A stretch of 64,000 nucleotides of DNA, from the NCBI RefSeq assembly GCF_042242105.1, contig NC_092013.1:10599618-10663617 (forward strand), given 5' to 3'. Positions 1 through 15,800 of the stretch are shown here, one piece after another. Source of the stretch: Pempheris klunzingeri (lineage: Eukaryota; Chordata; Actinopteri; Acropomatiformes; Pempheridae). The position numbers and the translations under genes were made by a program. How positions within the stretch are numbered: the stretch's first letter is position 1; every line of letters starts with the position of its first letter. The notes beneath the pieces are model-generated. The model was not told the DNA's origin. It saw nothing but the letters and a program-made list of their open reading frames with translations, and did no database searches.

Positions 1-435
1 TGTATATTGGTTCGCTAAGGATGTACTTTTTTTACTGTCTCCATCTTTTACATCTGATTAAAAAACCATCAACTCCCAAGTCTGGTGTGCCATTTTTAGA
101 ATTTAACCAGTTTATATTGTGCTCTTAGGTTAAGTCTTTACAGGCTTTATTCAGATCAGAGCTTTTTGTGTAAGTAATAAAGGTTTGTTGTATTATGGAT
201 AATTATTTGGGGATTAGTTTATGTATTAGTGGATTTTAAAGATGTTATAAATAACTTCTTACTTTAACGTATACTTTGAATGCACTATACTTTGTGATCC
301 ATAATTATATATATTATTTAATTCTATATCCTCATACACCCTTTCATTGACTGGCTCTCTGAAGATCAATAAAACCTGAAGAAGACAGTTTTGCACTTTA
401 TGTTTGGGAAGGACATAATTTGTTACCTGCCCAAG
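1..435. other. AT-rich left flank, possible 3' end of an upstream gene
   Basis: No open frame here resembles a protein. AATAAA hexamers lie on the plus strand at 176-181 and 368-373, as would be expected if a plus-strand gene to the left ended its 3' UTR here. That is inference: AATAAA is common by chance in AT-rich DNA and no coding sequence is visible to anchor it. Confidence 0.25.
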
Positions 436-975
436 GAAATCAGAATCAGAATTACTTTAATAATCCCCAGGGGGAAATTGCTTTTTGTTACACACAGCTC
501 CAAAAGAATAAGAATAAACTTCAAACACAAAGTAAAATATAAATATATAAAAGTATGAATAAAAAAAGATGTATTAAAAATTATTATTACAAATTATTAC
601 ACAGAGGTAAATTACTGCACCAGGTGAGTCCAGAGTCTTATAATAATATTAATAATAACAATAATATCATTACTACTAATAATACTACTAATAAAAATAT
701 ATAACAACATGTACACTCAGAGTGAGGAGCTGTACCATATTATAATAATAATAATGATACAAATAATACCACTACTACCAACAATAATATATAACATCAT
801 GTACACTCAGAATGAGGAGATGTATTATATAATGATAATAATGATAATAATAATAATAGTAATAACATACAACAACATCACATCACCACTCAGAGTGAGG
901 AGTTGTATAGATTAATGGCCACAGGCAGGAATGATTTCCTGTGGCGCTCTGTAGTGCATCGTGGTACAATTAGTC
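430..975. repeat. Degenerate teleost interspersed repeat with AAT-rich core
   Basis: One end (about 437-505) has the phrase 'actttaataatccccagggg' followed by a GAAATTGCTTTTTGTTACAC-like stretch. The other end (about 885-965) reads as a 'ggcaggaatgatttcctgtg' block. I recognise both as parts of a very common fish interspersed element, probably the tail of a non-LTR retrotransposon, but I cannot assign the family. Between them are ATT/AAT runs interleaved with three copies of a CACTCAGAGTGAGGAG-like unit (about 712, 800 and 888). The short open frame at 709-915 arises from these AT triplets and is not a gene. Confidence 0.55.
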
Positions 976-1379
976 TGGCACTGAAAGAATTGTTTTTTAT
1001 CTTAATAAACTTTATTAATGTTCTTACAGGGATTCAAAAGTTCTTATCATAATAGAATAGTGGGAAAAATTATTTTTGTAAACAAATAATGAGAAAAAAA
1101 CAAAACAAAGGAAGTAGGGGTTTTGAATTCTAATAATTTCATCAATTTGCACCTAATTTAAAAAAGCGTTAACATACAGATGCTGAGATTGGATAAAATA
1201 CATTTTTTTTTAGAATTTTGAGAATGCAGAGTTTGCATGACATAAAAATGTTGGTAGCAAACATTTGATCATCACACAGATACTGAGACTTACATCCAAA
1301 GTCACCTCCCGTAGATTTATCATTGGGGTGGTTACGCCATCTAGCGACGCTGCACTGGACACCTTACGTTCTTTGACGT

Positions 1380-1637
1380 CACCGCGTAATGTGCTCCGTA
1401 CTCTGTATACGGAAGTGTAAACTGCCACTGCCTCTAGCTTATACTACTGTCCAACAAATGTAATTTCACAGTTGCACATAAGGATTCAGGCGCTGTTGTA
1501 ATTGTTTTTTTAGGCAGCCACGCTGACGCTTTCCACAGCGTGACTGTATGATGATTCTCCTGCATAGAAAGCGGCGAATAGGTCTTCAAATTGCCGCTTG
1601 ACAGATATTTCCAGCGAGTCAGGAGAAGTTGTTCAAA
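1380..1637 (+). promoter_or_regulatory. Candidate RFT1 promoter / 5' UTR
   Basis: The stretch just upstream of the RFT1 start codon is less AT-rich than the flank and has scattered CpGs and an ETS-like CGGAAGTG at about 1410. I see no convincing TATA box, which fits a housekeeping promoter. The transcription start cannot be placed from sequence alone. Confidence 0.4.
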
Positions 1638-1963
1638 ATGAGCTCTCAGGATGCACTGAAGAATGCGTCCACTCTAGCGTCCTATAATGTGCTGCTACAG
1701 GTAAACAAAACCACACCAGCTTAGTGCTAGAAAGTTAGGTCAACCTCTGTCTCGATTGTTAATTAGTAATGAATGGTGTGTTTTTCTGCTGTTTATCTCA
1801 GGTGATGTTTCGTGTCCTCACCTTCTTGCTGAACGCGTTCACACTGCGGTTCGTGTCCAAAGAGCTGATTGGAGTTGTCAATGTCAGGTAAAGATGGCTG
1901 AGATGCTGAGGGGACATAAGACAGAGCACAACTCCAGCGCATTTCAGTGCAGCAGCTGTTGTA

Positions 1964-2010
<47 letters not shown>

Positions 2011-4202
2011 TCTTAATCATCCAGGCTTACACTGCTGTACTCCACATTAGTATTTTTATCCAGAGAAGCTTTCAGGAGAGCCTGTCTGAGTGGGGTATCT
2101 GGGACAAGCCGCAGCTGGAGACAAGTTATCAACCTGCTGTGGCTGACGTGAGTTGGTTTTTTACGACATGATTTAAGTATGAGATGTGCGTCTGATCTGG
2201 TGTATTCAGCTTGGGTGTCTGTCTGTGTGTCTTATCTCTGCCTCTCTTACCTCTCAGGTTGCCTCTGGGTGTGTTATGGGCGGCCCTGCTGATCTGTGTG
2301 TGGCTGTGGCTCCTGGAGGTCCCGGACCCCCACACTGTCCCTTACTACGGCCCTGCTGTGGTGTTGTTTGCCTTGTCGGGAGTCCAGGAGCTCCTGGCTG
2401 AGCCTCTCTGGGTTCTGGCTCAAGCTCACATGTTTGTGCGACTGAAGGTGGTCTCTGAGAGCCTGGCGATGATCGCTAAGTGCAGTGTAACTGTGGTGCT
2501 GGTGGTGTTTGCCCGTGAATGGGGCCTTTACATCTTCTCTGCTGCCCACGTAAGAAATTGGCAGACCTCTTCTGCATTATATGTGTAGTTACCTCCTCAG
2601 TATTTAATGATTTTAAACTGTTGGCTTTTCTTAGTTGGTGTACACAGGATTCCTGGTGCTGTGCTATGCTGTTTACTTCATTCGTTTCTTGGGCTCTAAA
2701 GAGGCAGCCGAGAGGAGTTTTCCTCTGCACCGTGTTGGCGATCTCATGCCCTGTAGGGCCGATGGAGAGGTATTAGACCAGTACAATATATTGCTATTCA
2801 TTTATTAGTTACAAGATTAACTCTTACCCTGCAGGTCCTCATCTATTGCTCTGTTTACAGCAACTGGTTGATTGGACTCTGGCCAGGCTCACATGGAGCT
2901 TCTTCAAGCAGTCCTTCCTGAAGCAGATCCTGACAGAGGGCGAGCGTTACATCATGACCTTCTTGAACGTCCTCAGCTTTGGAGACCAGGGAGTCTATGA
3001 TATCGTCAATAATCTGGGCTCCATGGTGGCTCGCTTCATCTTCTTACCTATTGAGGAAAGCTTCTACATCTTCTTTGCCAAAGTGCTGGAGCGAGGGCGT
3101 GACGTCAAAAGTCAGAAACAGGTGTGAGTCAGGGAAATAAATGAGGACACGTCGTGAGCGGCTAGAAAATACCTGTTGCTGGCTTTACTTGATCTTGTTG
3201 GTTTTGTCTACAGGAAGAAGTTGCCATTGCAGCAGAAGTCCTGGAGTGTCTCTTGAAACTGGTGCTGGTGATTGGTCTGATTATCACAGTGTTTGGCTAC
3301 GCCTACTCTCATTTGGCTCTGGACATTTATGGCGGCTCTCTTCTGAGCAGTGGTGCAGGTATGTGACCCACTGATCACGTTGGATATGTGATTAACTGTG
3401 TTGTCCTTGGCGTTCTTAGCCACACCTTGAGTCACACCTTTGTTTGTCTATTTAAGGGCCCACTTTGCTGCGATGGTACAGCTGCTATGTTCTCCTGCTC
3501 GCTGTAAATGGTGTAACTGAGTGCTTTGTGTTTGCTGCAATGAGCCAAGAAGAGGTTGACAAGTAAGACACAAATGTAGAAATATAGACAGACATCTACA
3601 TTCAGTTAGCACATATCATGTAGTCTTTGAGTTGACACTGTGTGTGTTTTGTCCTCAGGTATAACTTGGTGATGCTGGCCCTGTCTGTGTCTTTCCTGTT
3701 CCTGTCCTACATGCTGACGTGGTGGGCTGGCAGTGTGGGCTTCATTCTTGCAAACTGCCTTAACATGGGCCTCCGCATCTTGCACAGCCTGCTTTACATA
3801 CAGAGCTACTTCCGCTCCAGTCAGTGGAAACCTCTGCGAGGCCTGCTGCCCTCCCCGCTCCTGCTACTGGCACTTGGTGTCAGTGCTGTTGTCACAGCGC
3901 TGTCTGAGGTACAAGAGAATCATGTCTCTTCATCTCTAAATGTTGTCCGTTACATCCCTCTTTTATTCTGTATAATCTGTATTGACTCATTGAAATCATT
4001 GACCTTAACATGAGCTCTTTTTATTCTCTGGTTTCAGCATGTGTTCTGCTGTAATGGTGGCTGGTTGCTGAGGCTGGTTCATATCGGCGTAGGAGCTGCT
4101 TGTCTTCTCAGTGTGTTTGTAGCTGTCCTTGTCACGGAGACACGACTTATTCAGTTTGTGAGGACTCAGCTTTTGCCCCGATATTCAAAGAAACACACTT
4201 AA
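1638..4202 (+). CDS. rft1: RFT1, ER membrane protein of dolichol-linked oligosaccharide assembly
   Basis: Ten coding exons: 1638-1700, 1802-1887, 2025-2147, 2258-2549, 2635-2769, 2861-3121, 3214-3358, 3457-3562, 3659-3908 and 4038-4202 (TAA). They join in frame through GT-AG introns to 541 residues, the same length as human RFT1. The protein is a polytopic ER membrane protein of the MATE/PST-like superfamily needed for Man5GlcNAc2-PP-dolichol to become available in the lumen for N-glycosylation; whether it is itself the flippase has been debated. Conserved stretches include [49 protein letters not shown] and SVGFILANC, with long hydrophobic helices between. The exon 6 acceptor at 2860 was chosen over the CAG at 2834 because only it keeps frame. 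The protein ends in Lys-Lys-His-Thr, a KKXX-type ER retrieval signal. The short introns and intact frame indicate a functional gene. Confidence 0.96.
1969..2006. repeat. (TG)n microsatellite in RFT1 intron 2
   Basis: An uninterrupted TG run ends about 18 bases before the exon 3 acceptor at 2024. It therefore lies where a branch point and pyrimidine tract would normally sit. The open frames drawn across it on both strands are repeat artefacts. Confidence 0.9.
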
Positions 4203-4318
4203 ATTAGACCTGAAGTGGGTGTACTGGGAGTGAGATCTTCTTTTTCACTACAAACAGTCCTAACAGGAGGTACAGATTGACAGTTACTGTCTCACCAGAG
4301 GGACAGGGGACCTTTTTT

Positions 4319-4440
4319 GAAGCATATATTTGTGGTACACAGTTTGTTGAGAGGTGTGATGTCTTAAGAGAGACAGCTACTTATATTTTGAGTGAAAGCA
4401 ATGAGGGAAGAACTTTTTTAGATAGACCTCATATGTGTGT
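4319..4440 (+). repeat. Copy 1 of a local duplication
   Basis: It shares 'aagcatatatttgt' and 'gagacagctacttat(a/g)tt' blocks, in the same order and similar spacing, with 5112-5215. It lies in the presumed RFT1 3' UTR. The boundaries are approximate and the copies have diverged. Confidence 0.6.
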
Positions 4441-4563
4441 GTGTGCGCGTGTGTGTGTGTGTGTGTGATGTTGGTTTGTTTTCACTGGATCATTCCTGTA
4501 TTGAACAAACATGCCATTACTGTTTTGGGATCTAATTGTAAGTGGCAAAAATGAATGTATTTT

Positions 4564-4569
4564 AATAAA
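4564..4569 (+). terminator. Candidate RFT1 polyadenylation signal
   Basis: This is the first canonical AATAAA after the RFT1 stop, about 360 bases downstream, giving a plausible short 3' UTR. The cleavage site is not determinable here. Confidence 0.5.
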
Positions 4570-5111
4570 ACAGTTGAATCTAACTCAGATTTCTGATGTT
4601 ATAGTTAACTTAAAGAAAAAATATGAATGTATTAATTGTAAACAGCCTCAAGGATCTGTTGGGTATGTCTAGACATCACCAAATCAACAAAACTTTTCTC
4701 ATTAATTTAACACATTTTGGTTAAAACTGAATGTAAACGTATGAGATCTTAACATGACACGACTTAAAATTATAAATTGTATTCTTCTTAAAGCTTCTTT
4801 CCCAGTGTCAGCTGAGACTTGCTCCAACCCTTTAAGAATAACCAGAAAAGATAATGGACATCTCTGAAGACTGTCACTGATGTTTTTAGCATCTCATTTC
4901 AAGGGAGCTAGGGAGGTTTGAGTTCAGTGATTATTTGATATGTTGCTTGGAAACACTTCATAGTTGTTGCTCCTTCCTCTGTACAAATAGCCACTGATTT
5001 TAGGCTCCTTAAGGGCTGAACAATGATGTAATTATGGAAAATGAGTAGGAAGGGGTGACGACGGCATTCTTTTAAAGCAGGGCAATGCTTATTTCCTTCT
5101 CTGCTCCTTTG

Positions 5112-5215
5112 TCAAAGCATATATTTGTATGCTGGTCAGGCATGGTGTACAGCACAGGAGAGACAGCTACTTATGTTTTGAGTTCCATCTTTTTAGTCCA
5201 ATTTGTGTGGCTTAC
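5112..5215 (+). repeat. Copy 2 of a local duplication
   Basis: This is the second copy of the segment at 4319-4440, about 0.8 kb downstream and in the same orientation, upstream of MUSTN1. It could be a local duplication or two insertions of an unrecognised repeat. Confidence 0.6.
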
Positions 5216-5564
5216 TTATAACCAGTGCTGTTGGAAGGGAGGGATGTTCTTGCATCTCTGGGATTGATTTGGGAAGATGTAATGCCACAAGTTGTAGCAG
5301 TGATCTCATCATTTTCTAGTGAAGCACCCGAAAAGGATGAGAACATGAGAATAACCAGAGGCAGAGAGACAGAAAAGAGGAGGAGCTTTTACACTCACTG
5401 CGTCATTTAATAGTCTCAAGAACAGATTTATTGTCCACTGGAGAGTCACTTCAAGGTTCTGCATATATGCGAGTGTGTGTTGGGCTGGACTTACAGGAGA
5501 AAAGGACAAGACGGCTGAGAGAGAGGAGAGCTTCTCACAGCATATCTTCTACTGCTCAACCAAC

Positions 5565-6252
5565 ATGTCCCAGGTAAGACCACTGTTTTAAATAGAGCTG
5601 ACATGTTCTCATATTGTTCTGAAGACATGGAGACTACATGTGCTGTCGTTCTTCTTCCCTCCAGCCAGGTCAGGAAGAAGATGAACAAATGCAGCGTCCA
5701 GAGGTGAGAGAAGAGGATCTGAATGAGGCAAAGGGCAGACTGGGTGGAAGTGGGCCAGCGAAGAGCAAGACATTGGAAGTAATGGAGGAGTGTGGTGAGG
5801 ACACACACACACATAAACAAACACACACACACACATAAACAAACACATGGAAATATGATTTGACACTAGACTTGCTAAAGAAACTGAAACAGTTCTTTTT
5901 TTGGTGTGTGTGGTTAAACTAAGATCACATTGTGGCAGTGAATTTGTGTGAGGGGCGTTTCTCATGATGGTCAAGTTTCCACTCCATATACAGACAGGAA
6001 AGGAGGGTTGATGGGAAATTCCTGTTAAAAGTTGTCTCCCTCACCCAGTGGGATAAAGAGTGTGTTTATATAGAGCTCATGCAGTCTTACATAACCCTTC
6101 TTACTGCCTCATTTACAGTGAAGTATTCTGACCGTTGTTCCTCTTCCTTCACAGAGAAGAAGGGTAAAGTTGCTCCCTCTGTGTTCAGTGGAGTGAGGTC
6201 AGGAGCGGAGACTGTTTTAAACACACGCTCAGCTCAACCAATCAGGAAGTAG
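5565..6252 (+). CDS. mustn1: MUSTN1 (Mustang), small musculoskeletal protein
   Basis: Three exons, 5565-5573 (Met-Ser-Gln), 5665-5794 and 6155-6252 (TAG), join in frame to 78 residues; human MUSTN1 has 82. The family fingerprint is clear: an MSQ start, an EEDLxxAKGxL block around residues 18-28, KSKTLEVMEEC around 36-46 and APSVFSGVRSGAET around 52-65. Three exons with a tiny first coding exon also fit the family. In mammals MUSTN1 is a small, mainly nuclear protein of developing muscle, cartilage and regenerating bone, with no known enzymatic activity. Here the basic KKKRPPVK-type cluster expected near residues 11-18 is replaced by acidic and polar residues (DEQMQRPEV), so the usual nuclear signal appears to be missing. 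A divergent teleost paralogue is possible. It lies just downstream of RFT1, as both lie on 3p21 in human. Confidence 0.92.
5799..5836. repeat. (CA)n microsatellite in MUSTN1 intron 2
   Basis: Two CA runs separated by a short ATAAACAAA interruption begin immediately after the exon 2 donor at 5795. The open frames reported through it are not genes. Confidence 0.85.
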
Positions 6253-7123
6253 CAGTGGACCTCCTGATCATGATTGGACACCTGTTCCATGTTAAGAGTG
6301 GTGAGCTGTTGTTTTCCAGCTCTACTTCAGTTCATAAAAAATCTTGTTTGAAGCCTTTTTTAGAAGCTTTGTGTTCCCTGTAAAAGTCAGTTGTTTTTGC
6401 AGTCTGTTTCCTTTTTGCATGTTTTTGCACTTTTACAAAGCTCATAATTAACTTTCTTAAACACCCAAAACTTTCCATTAACCAGTAAATCAATGTCATC
6501 AAATTTCAATCAAATTTTTTTTCCTAAAATTTTGTGCACTCATGCATTTTTAATGTTTCTTTTAATGCATTAGAATGAGTGGATAATGAACACAAAAGTG
6601 CACTACTGTAATTTAGACATTTTAACATACAAAAGAATAGCCCTATATCATTTTCTGTATCAATTAAAGGTGATCTACAGTTGTTCCTAAACTGTGATGG
6701 TTTGTCAGCGTGATTGCAATAAAAACAATTTCTTTGAGATCAAAAAACAAAAAAAAAACTCTTGGAAACATGCTAATTCTGTCTCATCCATCCCGTTTCA
6801 CAGGAAGACGTGCCAGTGATTTATTGTCGGTAAAAATGTAATAAACCAATCCAAGAATATTAGACAGAGTCAATGTTTGATTTTCATTTTTACTCCAAAA
6901 TTATTTTCATCAACAAACAGAATGAATAAAACTTAAAATTTATTAGAACAAAACTACTACAATAAATGAGGCGGAGAAACTAGAATGAGCTGTGGTGTGG
7001 AGAGTGAAGATGGAGGAATGCAAAGACACAAAGCATGGAACAAGGATGGAGAATTTAAGTGAGAACTACAGGCTGAGAACAGCAGCCCTGAGCACTGTGA
7101 CATAAGCAGTAGAAAATCCGGTT
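6253..7123. other. Convergent 3' region between MUSTN1 and RUVBL1
   Basis: The two genes point at each other across 871 bases without coding sequence. Plus-strand AATAAA signals for MUSTN1 lie at 6718-6723 and 6840-6845. Minus-strand signals for RUVBL1 (TTTATT on the plus strand) lie at 6939-6944 and overlap the stop region at 7123-7128. If the distal signals are used, the two 3' UTRs come close together or overlap. Which signals are used cannot be told from sequence. Confidence 0.55.
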
Positions 7124-12886
<5,763 letters not shown>

Positions 12887-15800
12887 ATGTCTGAGAGTGC
12901 CGACAGTGCGACCAAAACGTTGAACTTCAACGTCGGGGTGCTTGGACATGTCGACAGCGGGAAGACATCGCTCGCCAGGTCGCTGAGCAGCACCGCATCC
13001 ACGGCTGCCTTCGACAAGAACCCGCAGTCCCGTGAGAGGGGCATCACGCTGGACCTCGGCTTCTCCTCCTTCACGGTGGATCTCCCCGATCACCTGCGGG
13101 ACAGCGGAGGGCAGCAGCAGTATGACAGCCTGCAGTTCACCCTGGTGGATTGTCCGGGACACGCCTCTCTTATTCGGACTATCATTGGGGGTGAGTTCCC
13201 TAAAGTCTCTGCAAGTTTTGGTGCTGTAAAGTTACTCTGATGACAGTAGATGGAAGGATGGCAAACCCAGGATACAGTGAGGATAAGTTGACCACTATAG
13301 CAGTGGTTGATGATACAAGCTGAGGCGACAGCTACAGTAGAGTCAGTTGCCACTATATTAGGTACACCTGGAATACAAGAGCCCTGCAATAAATCCTCTA
13401 TGGAGGTTATTATCATCAGATTTTGCTCACTGTCTATTTTAGATGAGTGTTTATTGTGTTGCTTGTGCTGTACTTTGTTGCACTGGCAGGTGTTTCTATT
13501 ATTTTATCCACCCTATTTATATCAGTGAGAGTAGGCTAAATAATAGTCTGTGTATAATTAAATAAAACATGGCTCCTGAATTGCCCTTTTTCACAGCAGA
13601 TTTGCTGTAGCAGGAAGAGCTTGAATGTTAATGACATTAACACCATTATAGACACACTATCATCCAAATGTGAAAGAGCCATAAACTGCCAAAAAACAGG
13701 ACAGTCAGTTGAGCATCAGGTGACCTTTAATCTGGAGGGATAAAGTCCCTGTTCACGCGTCATTTTGAACAGAAAACCCACAAGAACAAATTGCCACAGT
13801 AATTGAAAACAGTTTTGTGTTGTCCATGATTAATACAAACACTTATACTACTTGATGCCAGTATGCATCACTAACACATTGCAATAGAACATGTGTCATT
13901 ACATTAGTATTACATGACACGATTACCTGTCCTACCCTGTGTTTTTGACAAAGATCTGACTGCCTAAATGCTCCAGCCATGGCCACATGCTCTCATCACA
14001 CTATATCACACATAAATTTGACCTATCCAGCAGAGGGCGCCTTTTATCTGCAAGCAGTCAGGTTGATTGTGTCATATTGATTTGGATGGTTGAGGAGAAA
14101 TACTGGTGCAGCTGTCCGGAGCAGATAACTCGGCCATTCACTCAAAAGGGACACTCTTTCCATGTTACCTGCTTTCTCTTTGATTCTAGTTTGTCACACT
14201 AATGGACACAAGATTGCACTATTTTAATCTTAAATTGTGTATCATAAGCAGACTTTGGTAGAAGTAGTGGCTGTAAGCAGACTAGAGGCATTCACACACT
14301 AAACACGTCTCATGTAACCAACATACTAAATGAAGTCTATGAGCCAGTGGGGTGGCACATGCTGTAGATTAGGGAGGAAGGAAAGTATGGGGACTGGGGT
14401 ATGTATTAAACTTCCTCTCCTGTCCCAAGTGGGGAGAGCACAGGAAAGCGAGGGAGCCAAATAGAAGTAGAGAAAAGAGGGGAGCACAGGAAAGAGAGAC
14501 TGCCAAAGTCAGGAAAAGAAAAGTGGGAAAGGAAAGAAAACCAAGTGAGCTGCAGCTCTGGTTTCAACCCTCTAGCCTTTCACTCTCTCTTTGCCTTTGT
14601 GCACCCCTCCCCTGATGTTTCTACTCGTTCGACTGTTATTTTTGGGTATCTGTTTCCGTTGCTGTTTGTATTACTGTTGTCGGCTTCATAGTCTTCCCCT
14701 CACAGTTTTTAAATCTTAAAGATGCAGAGCAGGAAAGCAGGACCGTCTTCAACAGCCAATTACTGTGTTATTCTGATGGAGCTTACTATATTTCTTCAAT
14801 TTCAGTAATATCTGAGTATTGATTGTGTTTGCTTCCTTTTCTAGGTGCCCAGATCATTGACCTGATGATGTTGGTGGTGGATGTGGTGAAAGGGGTGCAG
14901 ACTCAGACTGCAGAGTGTCTGCTGATAGGAGAGCTGACCTGCCCTCGCATGGTGGTCGTCCTGAACAAAATTGACCTACTGCCACCCAACAAGAGACAGA
15001 GTGCCATTGAGAAAATGACCAAGAGACTGCACAAAACACTGGAGAGCACCAGGTCTGTAATTAACACAAGCAAAAGAATTGATCTGGATATGTGTAGAGG
15101 TAGTGGCTGTGAAATGTGGGTCAGGACGTCCCATGCATTTCCCAGTGGCCCCGGGATTGAATCTCTTGTCAAACTTCCTCATTCATTACACATTCTGTCT
15201 CCCTCTCTGCATTCCAGCTGTCTGTCTGTCAGGCCCACTTGTTTCTTATTTGAAGCAACTTTAATCATTACTCCAACATCAAAGCATGATGTAATTCCAA
15301 TATGACTGTTTTCCTGTCGGCCAGATTTAAGGAATGTCCAGTGATTGCTGTGGCAGCGAAGCCTGGGGGCCCAGAGGCTCCTGACACAGAGGAGCCGCAC
15401 GGAGTGCCGGAGTTAATCGAGGTAAAGTCCGGAAGCACACCGATACCCCTCACTTGTTAATAATTTAGCTCAAAGGAGCACATAAGTTCTCACTCATGAA
15501 CAAATGCTGTTAGGCAGTTGAGATTGTTCAAGTGGCGGTAAAACAGTAAAGGGAGTCCTCAGCTGTGTTTACTTACCGAACAATTGAAGCTAACAGAATG
15601 CTTTCTTTGTTCAGTCATCAAAGCGTACCCTTGGTGTAGTATGGACTGTACGGGAAAAATGGCCATGCTTCCTGGCAAACTGAAATGGAAGTTGGTGTTA
15701 ATTGTTAATTACTGTATATTACTTATTTGACGCCCCCAATGAAATAGAATACAATAAAAGTGATTTATCTATTTATCTTATGGCAACTAATGATTCAGTC

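Larger units (their letters stand above)
4203..5564. other. RFT1 3' UTR and RFT1-MUSTN1 intergenic region
   Basis: No coding sequence is seen. The stretch holds the RFT1 3' UTR, a TG/CG dinucleotide run at about 4435-4467, and two copies of a roughly 80-100 bp segment (see the separate repeat entries). The last few hundred bases should include the MUSTN1 promoter and 5' UTR; I could not pick out a reliable TATA, MEF2 or CArG element by eye. Confidence 0.6.
13191..14844. other. EEFSEC intron 1
   Basis: A 1654-base intron. Besides the interspersed repeat and the CTCF-like motif listed separately, it holds a purine-rich stretch at about 14370-14550 with two copies of a 'gggagcacaggaaag'-like unit. 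No other gene is visible. Confidence 0.6.

Noticed and set aside
709-915. 68-codon open frame near the left end
   Set aside because: It lies in AAT/ATT triplet runs of a repeat; the protein is low-complexity Ile/Tyr/Asn.
2835-2860. Alternative acceptor for RFT1 exon 6 at the CAG ending 2834
   Set aside because: It would add 26 bases and shift the frame; the CAG ending at 2860 keeps the conserved LTWSFFKQ frame.
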